From the NCBI GenBank assembly GCA_019096065.1, contig JAGUCH010000003.1:4960001-5024000 (forward strand): a stretch of 64,000 bases of DNA, read 5' to 3'. Shown one piece after another: positions 25,160-36,536 of the stretch (positions are counted from its first letter, which is position 1; every line of letters begins with the position of its first letter). Position numbers and translations under genes: made by a program. The notes beneath the pieces are model-generated. The model worked only from the letters and a program-made list of their open reading frames with translations. It had not been told where the DNA came from and did not search any database. Origin of the DNA: Paracyclopina nana (Eukaryota > Arthropoda > Copepoda > Cyclopoida > Cyclopettidae).

Positions 25160-26952
25160 TTAGTTGAAATGGATTCCAGTGATGCTGGTTATCCAATCAA
25201 GGTAGTAGACAATTCTTGTGTATCCATTTGGATGATCATCAGCACATCCTGTGGCAGCTCCAAAGCTCACCACTCCAACCTGCATCCATCTTTGGCCTCC
25301 ATTGATGGGCAATTGCAAGGAGCTTCCAGAATCACCCTGATCATCGAGTACGGTTACAAGTTATTCAGTCTTAAAGCTAATTTACGTACAGAGCAAGTTC
25401 CGGTATTTTTCTCAATACCAATGGAGCACAGAGTCGTTTTCTGCACTATGTCTCCAAACGCTCGGTGGCAGTCATCATTGCTCACAATCCTCACTCGAAG
25501 CTTGTTTAAAATCGGACTTATTGTGGAATCTGAGGAATAATCAAATCACATACTAGTATCAGCAGCTTCATATCGAGAGATTACTGTCACGTGTCTTTCC
25601 CCAACCAGCAGCTACCATTTCCACCCCGTTCAAATCTCTGCTGGATGCATCTCTGATTGGCAGGCAAGCAGGGCGAATGTAATCTAAAGTATAGGCTTGA
25701 AAAGTACGTATCTTGGCGGCGAATTGTCAAAAGCATCACCATTAAATTGCACTGGCTCCGGAAGCTCAATCAAAGCCACGTCATTTGCTATTTGTTTAGG
25801 ATTGTAGTTGGGGTGGTTGTAAAACTTCACTGCCTTTTGAATTTGGAGGTTGCCCTGACTCAAGTCGTGAGCTCCCAAAACAATTTGAGCAAAGGGTGCA
25901 CTGAAAGTAAAAAATTTTCAATATTTTTACTCCTGCTCCTTTATTTAGTTTTACTCCTTTGTGCAATGTGCAGCAGTCAGAACCCATTTGGAGCTGATCA
26001 AAGAGCCACCACAAAACCAGGTTTTGTTCAGATGAATCCCCACCAACCATGGAAATTCATGCTGGCCTGCTTCCTCTCCACCCACTATTCGGTTGCTTTC
26101 GGAAATGCCACATTGCTCTATAAGCAAATTGGAGGAGAACGATTGTGGGATAATTAGTGTATACTTATTACCTCCGCCGTTGAAGTCCACAATGGCATTG
26201 GTGGGTGCTTCGGTGGTGGAAGCGATTTCCTCAGATAATACTTCATACGAGCAATGAAAGCCTGCGTAGTCATTATTTTGCTGCGAGCTCCGGAAGAATA
26301 TGGAAAACTGAGACTTGTTCGAGGTCATTTTGAGAGGCATCTTCCCCTTGTTATTCTCTCCACAAGCTCTATAGAATAAACGCGAGCAATAAAGCGAAAG
26401 CTATCAATGGCACCTCTGATTTTACATATAGTATTTGTCCCAGTTCCATTCCGGAGCCAAAAGCACGTAGTCGAAGAAGTCCGGATTGCAAGGCTGGGTC
26501 TCGATTGTGTCACAAGTAACTTTGATCCTTGTCTTCGGAGGGCTCTGATAAAGGAGAATATTGAGCATCTTATTCTGTCCTAATAAATGAGATGCCGTAC
26601 TTGAAGCCACCAAATGCAAGTTTGCGATGCAGGATAAAAGTTGGGAAAGTTTGGGCTCTGTATGACTCCTTTGTCTCCCAGCTTCAAGTTGGTCAACTTG
26701 TCCCCACAATTGGGACTGGCTGCCCGAATATCAACCAAGTTGAACTCGTCATTGGCCACAAACTCCAGTAGACTTTTCGGCACAACCTTTATGGTCGTCT
26801 CGTCCTTGCAATCTTTCTTGCAGAGTTCTCCATCTGATTTCACTGAGGCCTAAAAAAGGGTTGTTTTGTGGCAATTTGCCTGCCTACGCACAAAAAAGAG
26901 TATTTACTACAAGTGTGATGAAAAGCATAGCGAGAGATTTGTAATAAGCCAT
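25160..26952 (-). CDS. CUB-domain serine protease B
   Basis: Nine exons: 26952-26908, 26849-26601, 26544-26426, 26368-26172, 26117-25955, 25900-25740, 25683-25591, 25529-25390 and 25336-25160, giving 447 residues. Order: signal peptide ([15 protein letters not shown]), a short N-terminal segment, a CUB domain ([20 protein letters not shown]), a linker, and an S1 domain activated at [15 protein letters not shown]. The triad is present in [13 protein letters not shown] and GDSGSS, and chymotrypsin position 189 is again Gly. Introns after the CUB-start exon fall at the same phases as in protease A, and the second CUB exon is 119 bp in both, so the genes are tandem duplicates. Here the linker intron is only 54 bp. 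TATA-like TTTAAAA and a TCAGTC initiator lie at about 27004-27012 and 26978-26983. Confidence 0.88.
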
Positions 26953-27791
26953 GTTAGCCAATTATGGAAGGCCAACAGACTGAGATGGGTCTTTGTGGAG
27001 GGCTTTTTAAAGTAGCTGCTGGACTGACGAAATCGTGAATCAAGGTTATTCGAACGACTTTTTCTTTTAATTTCCTGAATGTTTAATTAACATAGACTCT
27101 AAAAATTAGACTATGATAATTTAGTTTTCCCCCCAAAAAGAGAGATTTTTTGTGTGTATTTTCAGTCTTGTTTTTTGAAAAGCCTCTTTCTTTCTGCCAC
27201 GCTAATTAGCAACAAAAAGATCAAAGTATTTTCAGCATTTCATTGACGTTACGTCGTTACATGAAACATCGGTAATTGACTCTGGGACTAATTACTTTGG
27301 AAATAATAGTGCAACTCCCCTGTAAATGTCAACTGCAAACTTGATCGAGGTAACCGTTTCTATGAATGGATTTTAATACAAAGCATATGTGGTTCAGCTA
27401 GTTTTTCAGCAGCACTGCTATGTTGATGTAGTAAGAACAGTTAACATAGTACCAATTTCCCAAGATAAAAAGGCTTGTAAAAAATATGCTTTATGTGAAT
27501 TGTTCAGGATAAACTGTTTAGTAAACCTTTTGTCATATTTTCATATGAGCACTACATGGATTTATGCTGCGCGAGGCTTTGATAAGGATTTTTTTCTTTA
27601 TGAAAAGGAGATGTGCATGGTTATGCAAGAGCGCACCGGTGGTGCAAGAATATGTAGCAGTGATGAGGCGTGGTTTGGGCTGGGTTTGTAGCGAGTGCTA
27701 GCTGGTGATGGAATCTTTGTCTATTTAAGCCAAAAGGCAACAATAGAAAAGGTACATTGCTTGCTCTACCTTGTCCTTTACAACATCTAAC
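26953..27791. other. Intergenic; promoters at both ends
   Basis: About 840 bp between two divergent genes. It holds the promoter of protease B at the left (TATA-like and initiator near 26978-27012) and a TATTTAAG about 70 bp before the ATG of the gene at 27792. No other gene was seen. Confidence 0.5.
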
Positions 27792-28476
27792 ATGAACGTG
27801 AGTAGTACAATAGTAATAATAGTATAATGACAAAGGAATTGCTTGAAACCTCCCTACTTTTTGCAGTCCTTCGTCGTTTTCGCCTGCCTTTTGGCCATGG
27901 CCTCTGGCATGCCCCAAGAGCTCGTGAGCTCCGTCCCCTTGGCCTCCACCCTTGTCAGGGCCCCCGCCCACGACTCCGCCTCCATTGAGAGCCACAGGCT
28001 GGGAGGAAACTTTGCCTACGCCGTGGCAGAGGCTCACGCCTTCGCCAAGGTCACTCCCCAATTGAACACTGTGGTTCACCCCGTCGCTGAGACCACCGTG
28101 GTGCACGAGCCCGCTGAAATTGCCCACGTGCAGCCCGGCCAAGTTGTCACCACCAAGCACATCCCTCAGCCCATCATTGAGCACCAGCCCATCTTCCAAA
28201 ACGAGCCCATTGTCCAGGTACGACGGAAATGGTGTCTTTTCATATTTTGCTCTGATTAACGATCCATTTCAGGCCAGGACCACTTACACTCAGCCCATCT
28301 TCAAGGCCCACACCGTCACCCAACACGTGGCTGCTGTCCCCGCCATCCAAGAGCCACTCATCGCCCACCATGCCCACGGCCCCGCTTTTGCAGCCGGCCC
28401 CTACATCCATGCCCACCCCTTCGGACCCTATGCCCACGCTCAGCCCCATTTGCACTTGGCCCCCCAAGAGGCCTAA
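27792..28476 (+). CDS. Secreted His/Pro/Ala-rich protein, cuticle-like
   Basis: Three exons: 27792-27797 (just M-N), 27867-28217 and 28273-28476, giving 186 residues. The two-codon first exon followed by a signal-peptide exon (SFVVFACLLAMASG) is typical of arthropod cuticle or cement genes. The mature protein is rich in His, Pro, Ala and Val with loose repeats such as EHQPIFQNEPIVQ, then HAHGPAFAAGPYIHAHPFGPYAHAQPHLH near the end. No RR domain and no cysteines in the mature part. I do not recognise a named family. The third position of codons is strongly GC-biased (mostly C) compared with neighbours, which suggests high expression. AATAAA follows near 28605. Confidence 0.75.
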
Positions 28477-28610
28477 GCAGAAATCGACCTAGAAGGTTCA
28501 TCGACCAGCAAGCAATGTCACCCTCAACTTGCTCCAGTGCGACATTTTCGTAAATCCGCCTACACGGTGTTCGATCTCGTAGGGAGCTATTTATACACAT
28601 TTGAGCAATA

Positions 28611-29537
28611 AAAATCCAAAGAATCTGTGCTAAACATTGTTATTGACTAGCATTTGTTTTCGAGCAGAAGGAGAGTGTATATAGTATACTTGACGGGAAA
28701 AATCTTGGCACACTTTTGGGCGCGCGCGTAGTTGATAGGTTTTTCTTTTTAAAAAAGCCAAGAGCTTTCTACACAATTTTCCTATGTCGCCATATGTAAT
28801 AAATCACCGTTGACACGTGATTTTTCAGCAAACTTGAGCTAATTTGAGCGCAAGCTAGGGGATCGCACATTTGCAGTTTGCTCGGAAAATTAAAATGGAA
28901 ATGTTCAATGGAGCTCGCGCGCGCATAACAACGCAAATCAGCTGAAAGCATTTTTGTACTGCTTCTGTGGCCGTGAAGCTGCAACGTGGTCAACATTTTT
29001 GAAATTTCGCCCATATCGAATTAGGAGCATTATTGTAGCATGAAAAGCATCGGACAACAACTCAATCATTTAAACATTGTACAATTTTGAGTAAAGCAAA
29101 TCCGCCCGGTTAAAATTGCAACTGCTGCATTATATTTGATGGAGGCTTAAAATAGTTGCATTTTCATTTTTTTCTCTTATGAATCAAAAACTGATCTCCT
29201 CATATTTGTCCACATGCGAAAGCGCCACCTGCTCGCCCATTCAAGTGTTGCAAATATTTCACCTGCAAAGGTGAAAAGTCAAAAATGAGGCTTTCACCAG
29301 AAGCAGACTTGAAGTTCGCTCGAATATGCTGTTGGCCCAGTGTGCATTTCATTGTCACTGCTTCGTACAACATTGTCTTTCTTGAGCCTGCGTGAGGAAA
29401 AGAGAATGACAGCAGCTGAGGGATATTCTTAGTGGGAAATTCAGAAACACAGCGCGACCAACAACTTATATGTATATTTTAGTGATTGAAAACAATCATG
29501 TGACTCGACAACATTCAAGTGAGTTGCTATCATCAAA
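28611..29537. other. No gene seen
   Basis: About 930 bp between the secreted protein gene and the innexin ATG. Short GC-alternating patches occur (28720-28728 and 28917-28925). Nothing codes convincingly; the right part should contain the innexin promoter and 5' leader. Confidence 0.5.
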
Positions 29538-32500
29538 ATGGCGGCTGCAATTGGCATCGCCAAGACTGCAACTGAGATTTTCCTTGGAGTGGGCGAAGTC
29601 AGCATTGACAATTTGACATTCCAGCTCCACTACAGATGGACAGTGACCTTGTTCATCGTATGCTCAGTCTTGGTGCAGACGAGCCAATTCTTTGGCGAGC
29701 CAGTCCAATGCGAAACGGTGAGCATATTAATCACATAGTGGTTCCACAAAAAATGGCTTTGTCCGTCAATTTAGGCTGAAGACAGCGTGGACGATGACGT
29801 GCTGAACAGTTTTTGCTGGATGTACAGCAGTTTTGACATGCCCTCCACCTTTACTGGGCCCTGCACGCGAAAGCGCTACGTGGGCACGTATTTGTACAAC
29901 ACTTACTACCAATGGGTGTCCATTTTTTTGGCAGTGCAAGCTGCCATTTTCTACATTCCGAGATGCTTTTGGCTCATGATTGAAGGGGGCCTCATGGCCT
30001 ACTTTGTCAAGGGTGAGTCCGCGAAATTGCTAATTGCCTCCCTAATGAGAGCTATTTACAGGCACGACCGGACGAGTGATTGATGACTCCGAGGAGAAAA
30101 TTAGAAAGATGCTCAAACACTACCAAGAGCACATCCACAACAAGTTCAATAGCTACGCGTTTGGATTCTTCTTCTGCGAGCTCCTCAATCCTTGCCTGTC
30201 TATTTTGTCCGTGTACCTCACGCACAAGTTCTTGCTCAATCAGTACCTCTCCTACGGTCTGGACGTGTACCGGTAAGATGTCATTTATTACATTATCAAA
30301 GGCCTCGTATGCAAGCTTGAGCCTTGAGCACAACTATTTCAAGCAGCCCAATGATTGAGAAAAATGACACGCCCAGTGTGAGGCCTAGCGTCCCTCCAAC
30401 TTCGCCAATGAGGTTTTGAAGGTCATAGCTTATGCTGTCAATACTGTATTCGACAATGGGGTCAGCCAAGAGCAGCCGCACTTCAATTGTATTCGATACA
30501 TTCTCCAGCTGTATCTCTCCCTGGGCCAGCTGCATGATGTATTTGGGCTGATTGCACGCTTGCTTGCTTGGGCAATTCACAAACATATCCTTTATGTTGG
30601 CTAGCACATAAGACAGCAAGGACTTGTACTGCTGATCGTTGCACATTTGTATCCCCGCGGGTACATCTTGCCCAATATAGTGAGAGGGCACAATGATTGT
30701 CTCGCAGTTGTAGTTTTTCATGATTCGATTGTAGAAGTTGATGTATCCACAGGTCTGTTTGGGAAACTTGTAGCAGGGCTGGGCTTTTGTAGATATGGAC
30801 TCAATAACTCTTTTCACCAAGTAAGCTGTGTAAGATGTGTTTGGCAACACTTCAAAATGGGGGTACAGGTCTTGCGCATCAGCTGCATCATAACCTGAAT
30901 GCAGCAATACCCTGACAGTAGCCTTGGGGTCCATATTCTTCAAGAGGACTCTGATTCCAGGGTTGCCATATGCATCGCTGATGGGAATCGTTTTGTACTC
31001 TGGCGTGGAGTAGATATTGAAGTTGTAGCAGAATCCAAACACCCTGTGAAATTCAGGCTTCCAAATCCTGGCTTGCTCAGCCTTTGCTTTTGCCCCTGTT
31101 AGCGCAGTGGGTTCAATTTCTGCATAAACATTTTCCAGAGGGAATTTCAGCAAAGAAAGAAAAGCGTCAAAAGAGGAATTGTGACTCAAACATTCGCCAA
31201 GAAAGGAAAAGTACTGCTTTGCAGTTTTGCCACATTTGGTAAACGCCTTCAATTGCTCAAGTTTGTCCACGCAAATACTGAGGTTGGGCAAGGATACATT
31301 TCCATGTCCATCATCTCCGTACCTTGTTTAAAAAAAATAATTTAAATAGCTGCGAGGCTGAAAAGAATATTTTTGTGCCTAAAATTGATTTGAGTACTGA
31401 TGGGCTCATTTATGTATTTGAGATATGCATTTGTGCTCCAGTATCCGAATACAGACAACAGGATGACAAGAGCAACGAGCTTCAAAAAATTGAAAGCGTA
31501 ACCAATACAATTTTCCTGCTTCTTAGATGACATCTTGAAAGACTGATTGCAATGCAAACTACGTATTCACTTTTGAAGCATTTATATATATCCACTCCCG
31601 CGGCCTCCTGCTGAAATAATGATAACAATTCAAAATTGTACTGTCCATTTTATTGATGACAAGCAATTTTCGTTATATTAATCATACTACAACGCAGTAA
31701 AAAAGGCCATTTGACAAACTGACAACCACTTATCTAAAAAGTACCCTTTAAGAATATTTGAATTGTTTTTTAGGTTTTACAGTATCGACCCAGAAGAAAG
31801 AGTGAGATTGGACATGGTTGACCCATTGTGCGAGCTGTTCCCCAAAATGGCTGCCTGCAGGTACCACAGATACGGAATGGGTGGTCGGGAGGACAATAGG
31901 CACGCCATTTGTATCCTGGGGTTAAACATGATCAATGATAAGGTGTTCATTTTGACTTGGATGTGGCACTGTTTCATTGTCGTCATGGGAACCGTACGAA
32001 TTCTCACCAGGTCGCCCCAGTTGGTGTCAGCCGAAGTCAGATACTTCCTGATGAAATTCAAAATGCAAAGATACTTCAAGAACAACGCTCATGTCAAACA
32101 CATCAGACACTACTTGCTCAACTGCTCAATCGGGGATTGGTATGTGCTCTACCAAATGTCCAAGAACATCAATCAGAGGTTCTTTGCGGAGCTACTCACC
32201 GTACTCGCCCTGACAATGGATCCTGACCCCACAATCGAGAATGAAGAGCCAGAAATTTACATCACCGATGAAGACCTTGAAAAGCACAAGAACGGGACCT
32301 ACTTGAGGCGTGATGGGAGACGAGGCTCAAGTGGTTCAGACTCCTCCAAGGGATCAAGTGCACCTGCCAAGAGGGGACTCATGAATTGCGAGGATGAAAT
32401 TGACACCTCTATTGACCCTGAAGGTGGGGCAGGAGGTGACGGAATTGATGCTAAGCAAAAGATGCTTATCAAGAAGGGCAAAGTTGCGGTGAAATGCAAG

Positions 32501-32551
32501 GCCAAAATCAACAAGGCCAGCATAGCCATCAAGCGAATGAGACGAAGATAA
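29538..32551 (+). CDS. Innexin gap-junction protein
   Basis: Four exons: 29538-29717, 29775-30012, 30062-30272 and 31774-32551, giving 468 residues. Innexins form hexameric or octameric gap-junction channels in protostomes. Visible: TM1 (LHYRWTVTLFIVCSVLVQTS), the first loop with its paired cysteines (CETAEDSV, FCWMYSSFDM, GPCTRKRY), the family signature YYQWV at the start of TM2, a conserved second loop with two cysteines (FPKMAACRYHRYGMGG, HAICILGLNMINDK) and TM4 (VFILTWMWHCFIVVMG). The C-terminal tail is long, Ser/Lys-rich and cytoplasmic. Intron 3 (30273-31773) is 1.5 kb and contains a complete gene on the other strand. Which innexin orthologue this is cannot be told without a tree. Confidence 0.93.
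30296..31533 (-). CDS. DEG/ENaC (pickpocket-like) sodium channel, nested in innexin intron
   Basis: Two exons, 31533-31398 and 31314-30296, give about 384 residues. TM1 is FNFLKLVALVILLSVFGYW after a cytosolic MSSKKQENCIGY. TM2 near the end is GGTLGLTLGVSFFSIIGLLE, with the G-x-S selectivity motif (GVS) and the family's GGxLGLxLG entry. The extracellular part is short for the family (usually 450-600 residues in total) and keeps several cysteines, but not the full thumb pattern. Only the pairing of donor 31397 with the acceptor ending at 31315 keeps the frame; a better-looking acceptor 8 bp upstream does not, so the junction needs cDNA support. The frame extends upstream only from a TTG. TATA-like TATATATAAA and TCAGTC precede the ATG. 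Confidence 0.8.
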
Positions 32552-32835
32552 ATCAATCTTCCCTGCAAAAAAATATGCACTCGTGCACAAACTTATGGGC
32601 TGTGAATAAAGGCTGAATCTAGTTCGAAATTCAGGATATGCTGGTAGATGATATAATCGTATTTATCGTAAGTAGGGCGATGCATAAAGGTTACAAGAAG
32701 ATTCCAAGGTCAATTACATATAATGTTTTAAAAGCGACACACGCAAAATGAAGCTACCAACTCCTGTCACATTGTGTAATCATAGTGATGATGAAATCGA
32801 CGAATAATTGTTTTGAAATCTTGTTTCATCCTCTC

Positions 32836-35800
32836 TTAGGCGACTTTGGGAGCAGATTGACCTCTCATTAGCATGGCTAATGCAATGCCACCAAGAAGAA
32901 ATTGGGAAAGAACCTCTTTGTTGTTGACCTCAGCGAAATACTTGGCCAACGGTGCATTCCTGAAAGATTATTAGCAATCAAAATGCTCAATTTTTTACAC
33001 TATACTAATTATAAAAGTACCAAAAAGGATTAAGGAAAGTTATGGATGGTAACTAAGTACCACGGACGCTGAGAACAGTGAATTATTTTTCGCTTTTTTA
33101 GATAAGTAGGGCATCTTAGATATAATTAGTTGTTAGCACTCACCAGTAAAGAGCAGACATAGGATTTCCTTCCACATATTTTTCATTGAGGTACAAATCA
33201 GCCCTGGAACCAAAAGACCTTCTGTCTACAGAGTTTGAATCATCTCTGGAGGCGAGACTAAAATCACGACCACTAGTAGCTTCATTCCCTACTTCATCTC
33301 TGATATCATGTTTCAAGTTTCTAGACTCATCCCTGACCTCTCGCCTTGAATCATCCCTGGCCTGATTCCTGGACACATTGCTGGCATCCTGTCTAGATAC
33401 TCTAGACTCATCTCTGACTTGATGCTGGAAACCATCCCTGACTTCATTCCTTGACTCATCTCTGACTTGATCTCTAGCTTCATTCCTAGAACTATCTCTG
33501 ACGTCATTCCTGGAACCTCCTCTGACTTCATTCCTGGGACCATCTCTGACTTGGTGTCTAGAAAAATCTCTGACTTCATCTCTCAACCCAACTCTGACAA
33601 GATTCCTGGAATCATCCCTTGTTTCTCTGGACTCATCTCGGACTTGGCGTTTAGATAAATCTCCAGCTTCATTCCTGGACTCATCTCTGACATCAGGTCT
33701 CAAGTTTCTCGACTCTTCTCTGACCTCTCGATTGGAATAAGCTCTGCCTTGATTCCTGGACTCATCTCTGACTTCATGCCTGATAGGATCACTAGCTTGA
33801 TTCCTTGAATCATCTCTGACTTGGTCTCTGGCTTCTTTCCTGGAAGCATCTCTGACTTGATCTCTGGCGTCTCTCTTGGAATAATCTCTGACTTCATCAT
33901 TTGAGACTCTAGAAACATCTCTGGCTTGATGTCTAGATATGTATCTGACTTCATTTCTGAATTCATGCCTGGAACCAACTTTGGCTACATTCCTGGAAAT
34001 TTCATCACTGGACTCATCTCTGACTTCGGGCCTGGACTCATCTCTGACTTCATCCTTGGAACCAATTCTTGCCCGAATCTCACCTCTGATATCCTGCTTT
34101 GAGACCCTAGAAACTTCTTGATCCCTAGATGAATCTCTAGCTTCCTTCCTAGCTAGAATCCGTGACTCATCTCTGATTTGACGTCTTGATGAATCTCTTG
34201 CTTCATTTCTTGAATCATGTCGGACTTTCAATTCAGAGTCCCTAGACTCATCTCTGACTTGATGCCTTGATGAATCTCTAGCTTCCTTCCTAGCTTGATT
34301 CCTTGACTCATCTCTGATTTGACGTCTTGATGAATCTCTTGCTTCATTCCTGGCTTCATTTCTTGAATCAAGTCTGACTTCCATTTCAGAGTCCCTAGAC
34401 TCATCTCTGACTTGATGCCTAGATGAATCTCTAGCTTCCTTCCTAGCTTGATTCCTTGTCTCATCTCTGATTTGACGTCTTGATGAATCTCTTGCTTCAT
34501 TCCTGGCTTCATTTCTTGAATCATGTCTAACTTTCAGCTCAGAGTCCCTAGACTCATCTCTGACTTGATGCCTTGATGAATCTCTAGCTTCCTTCCTGGC
34601 TTGATTCCTTGACTCATCTCTGATTTGACGTCTTGATGAATCTCTTGCTTCATTCCTGGCTTCATTTCTTGAATCATGTCTAACTTTCAGCTCAGAGTCC
34701 CTAGACTCATCTCTGAATTGATGCCTTGATGAATCTCTAGCTTCCTTCCTAGCTTGATTCCTTGACTCATCTCTGATTTGACGTCTTGATGAATCTCTTG
34801 CTTCATTCCTGGCTTCATTTCTTGAATCATGTCTAACTTTCAGCTCAGAGTCCCTAGACTCATCTCTGACTTGATGCCTTGATGAATCTCTAGCTTCCTT
34901 CCTAGCTTGATTCCTTGACTCATCTCTGATTTGACGTCTTGATGAATCTCTTGCTTCATTCCTGGCTTCATTTCTTGAATCATGTCTAACTTTCAGCTCA
35001 GAGTCCCTAGACTCATCTCTGACTTGATGCCTTGATGAATCTCTAGCTTCCTTCCTAGCTTGATTCCTTGACTCATCTCTGATTTGACGTTGTGATAAAT
35101 CTCTTGCGTCATTCCTAGCTTCATTTGTTGATTCATCTCTGACCTGAGTTCTAGAATCTCTTGCTTCATTCCTTATTTCATCTCTGGCTTGAAGTTTGGA
35201 TGAATCTCTTGCTTTTTTCCTCATCTCATCTCTGCTGCCATGTCTGGAAACTCTAGAGACTCCTTCTCTGACCTCACGTCGGGATAAATGTTTTGCTTGA
35301 TTCCTGAACTCATATCTGATGTCTTGCTTGGAGCCATCTTTGGCTTCATTTCGAGACTCATCTCTTACTTCTCGTCTTGATAAATATCTGACTTGAGGTT
35401 TAGATGACTCCCCAAATCTTTGCTCCTCTAGCTTGTATTCCTCATCATCAATTCGTCTTGCAAGCTCTAGATCATCATTTTTAGATCTTATTTTGGCATC
35501 AAATCTTGTTGTCATTCGTCTGAAATTAAATGTGGGAGTATCAGCAGACGTCTTACTTTTCCCCTTAAAGCCTTCAAGTTACACAGAAAACGTATCCATT
35601 GTAATTTGATGTAAATCAATGGAAAAACACTCGTACAATCACAGCCCTCGCAGGCTCGGGCTAGTAAAGCTGTACTCGAGTTTTCCCATTTTAAAGTCCT
35701 CGCTCAGCTATTTAATGACCCTACTTTACGTGCCCCAGCTCGAAATAAATAACTATAATATCCCCCAAAATGCTGTGATATAAAAGAGCTGAGTCGGATG

Positions 35801-36127
35801 ACTCGGATCGGAAAACTGAATTATAACACGAGGAAATCGTATTACAGTAAATAAAACATTTAAAAATATATCAGTCTCCTGAGAAGCTATTTTAAGTTTG
35901 GCTTGCTCACAAAAAGATGGTAATTGACTCTTTTTAAATTAAAATTGGTAGCCTTATTTTCATGTTCACCTTTCATTGTCAACTACAAGCCTTCGAGTTT
36001 TATGTCCTTGGTCATCTCTCCGATCTAGCCTGCGCTCTGGTTCAGAATATCTTGTAGAATCTGACTGAACGTTCCCTATTTGCAGTAAGAGTGGAGCCAC
36101 GAAAAGTGCAACAAGAGCAAGCTTCAT
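32836..36127 (-). CDS. Secreted Arg/Asp/Glu/Ser-rich repeat protein, about 885 residues
   Basis: Three exons: 36127-35970, one 2376-bp exon 35519-33144, and 32959-32836. A signal peptide (MKLALVALFVAPLLLQIG) is followed by about 790 residues made almost wholly of variants of RDESRNEARD and SSRHQVRD. The middle carries a 51-residue unit about six and a half times. The mature protein has no cysteine and is very hydrophilic. The last exon ends with NAPLAKYFAEVNNKE and a hydrophobic stretch (VLSQFLLGGIALAMLM) before a short basic tail, which could anchor it in a membrane. I know no family that it belongs to. It could be a structural, cement or silk-like protein, but that is a guess from composition. 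A TATA box and initiator sit just upstream of the first exon. Confidence 0.8.
34110..35100. repeat. 153-bp tandem repeats coding 51-residue units
   Basis: Units recur every 153 bp, for example marked by CTTGATGAATCTCTAGCTTC near 34267, 34420, 34573, 34726, 34879 and 35032. Copies are nearly identical in the centre and decay toward both ends, and one unit lacks four codons. The repeat preserves the reading frame of the secreted protein on the minus strand. Confidence 0.9.
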
Positions 36128-36150
36128 ATTGAAGCTCCTGAAAGAACTGT

Positions 36151-36183
36151 TCTGATTGGGGCCTAAGGTCAGAGCTTTTATAT
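36151..36183 (-). promoter_or_regulatory. TATA box and initiator of the repeat-protein gene
   Basis: Minus-strand ATATAAAAG at 36183-36175 lies about 30 bp upstream of TCAGA (36155-36151), 24 bp before the ATG. Same layout as the cuticle and protease promoters in this window. Confidence 0.6.
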
Positions 36184-36536
36184 GGCCCTAAAGGGCTATG
36201 AGTGAATTATCGCAGCTTTTCAGGCTGGAGGGAAAACATTGAGCTATTTTGAGGGGTAGAATAAAACGCAGTACCGGAAAATTGGGCCACTTATCTTGTG
36301 CACCCAGGCTTAGTAACCATGGCATTGCGCTTTTAGTGGCTGAAAATAAATAGCCCTTTGAGTGACCTTATGCCTTTTTTGGTTATTTATAGAGCAAATG
36401 CTTCGCCGTTCCTAATCAGATATCCTATGCAACACTCCTCATTGACAGAGCTTTATTCACATTTAGCCTAAGATGTACAATTTTAAAAGGCAATACTTGT
36501 AGTATAAGCAGACAAGGAGTGATATTTTTTACTCGT

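Noticed and set aside
27621-28199. Open 192-codon frame on the minus strand opposite the His-rich secreted gene
   Set aside because: It is a shadow of the GC-biased codons on the plus strand; the spliced plus-strand gene has a signal peptide and proper junctions.
34110-35100. CRISPR-like or satellite array
   Set aside because: The 153-bp units are contiguous, lack spacers and keep one long reading frame with a signal-peptide exon; this is a eukaryotic coding repeat.
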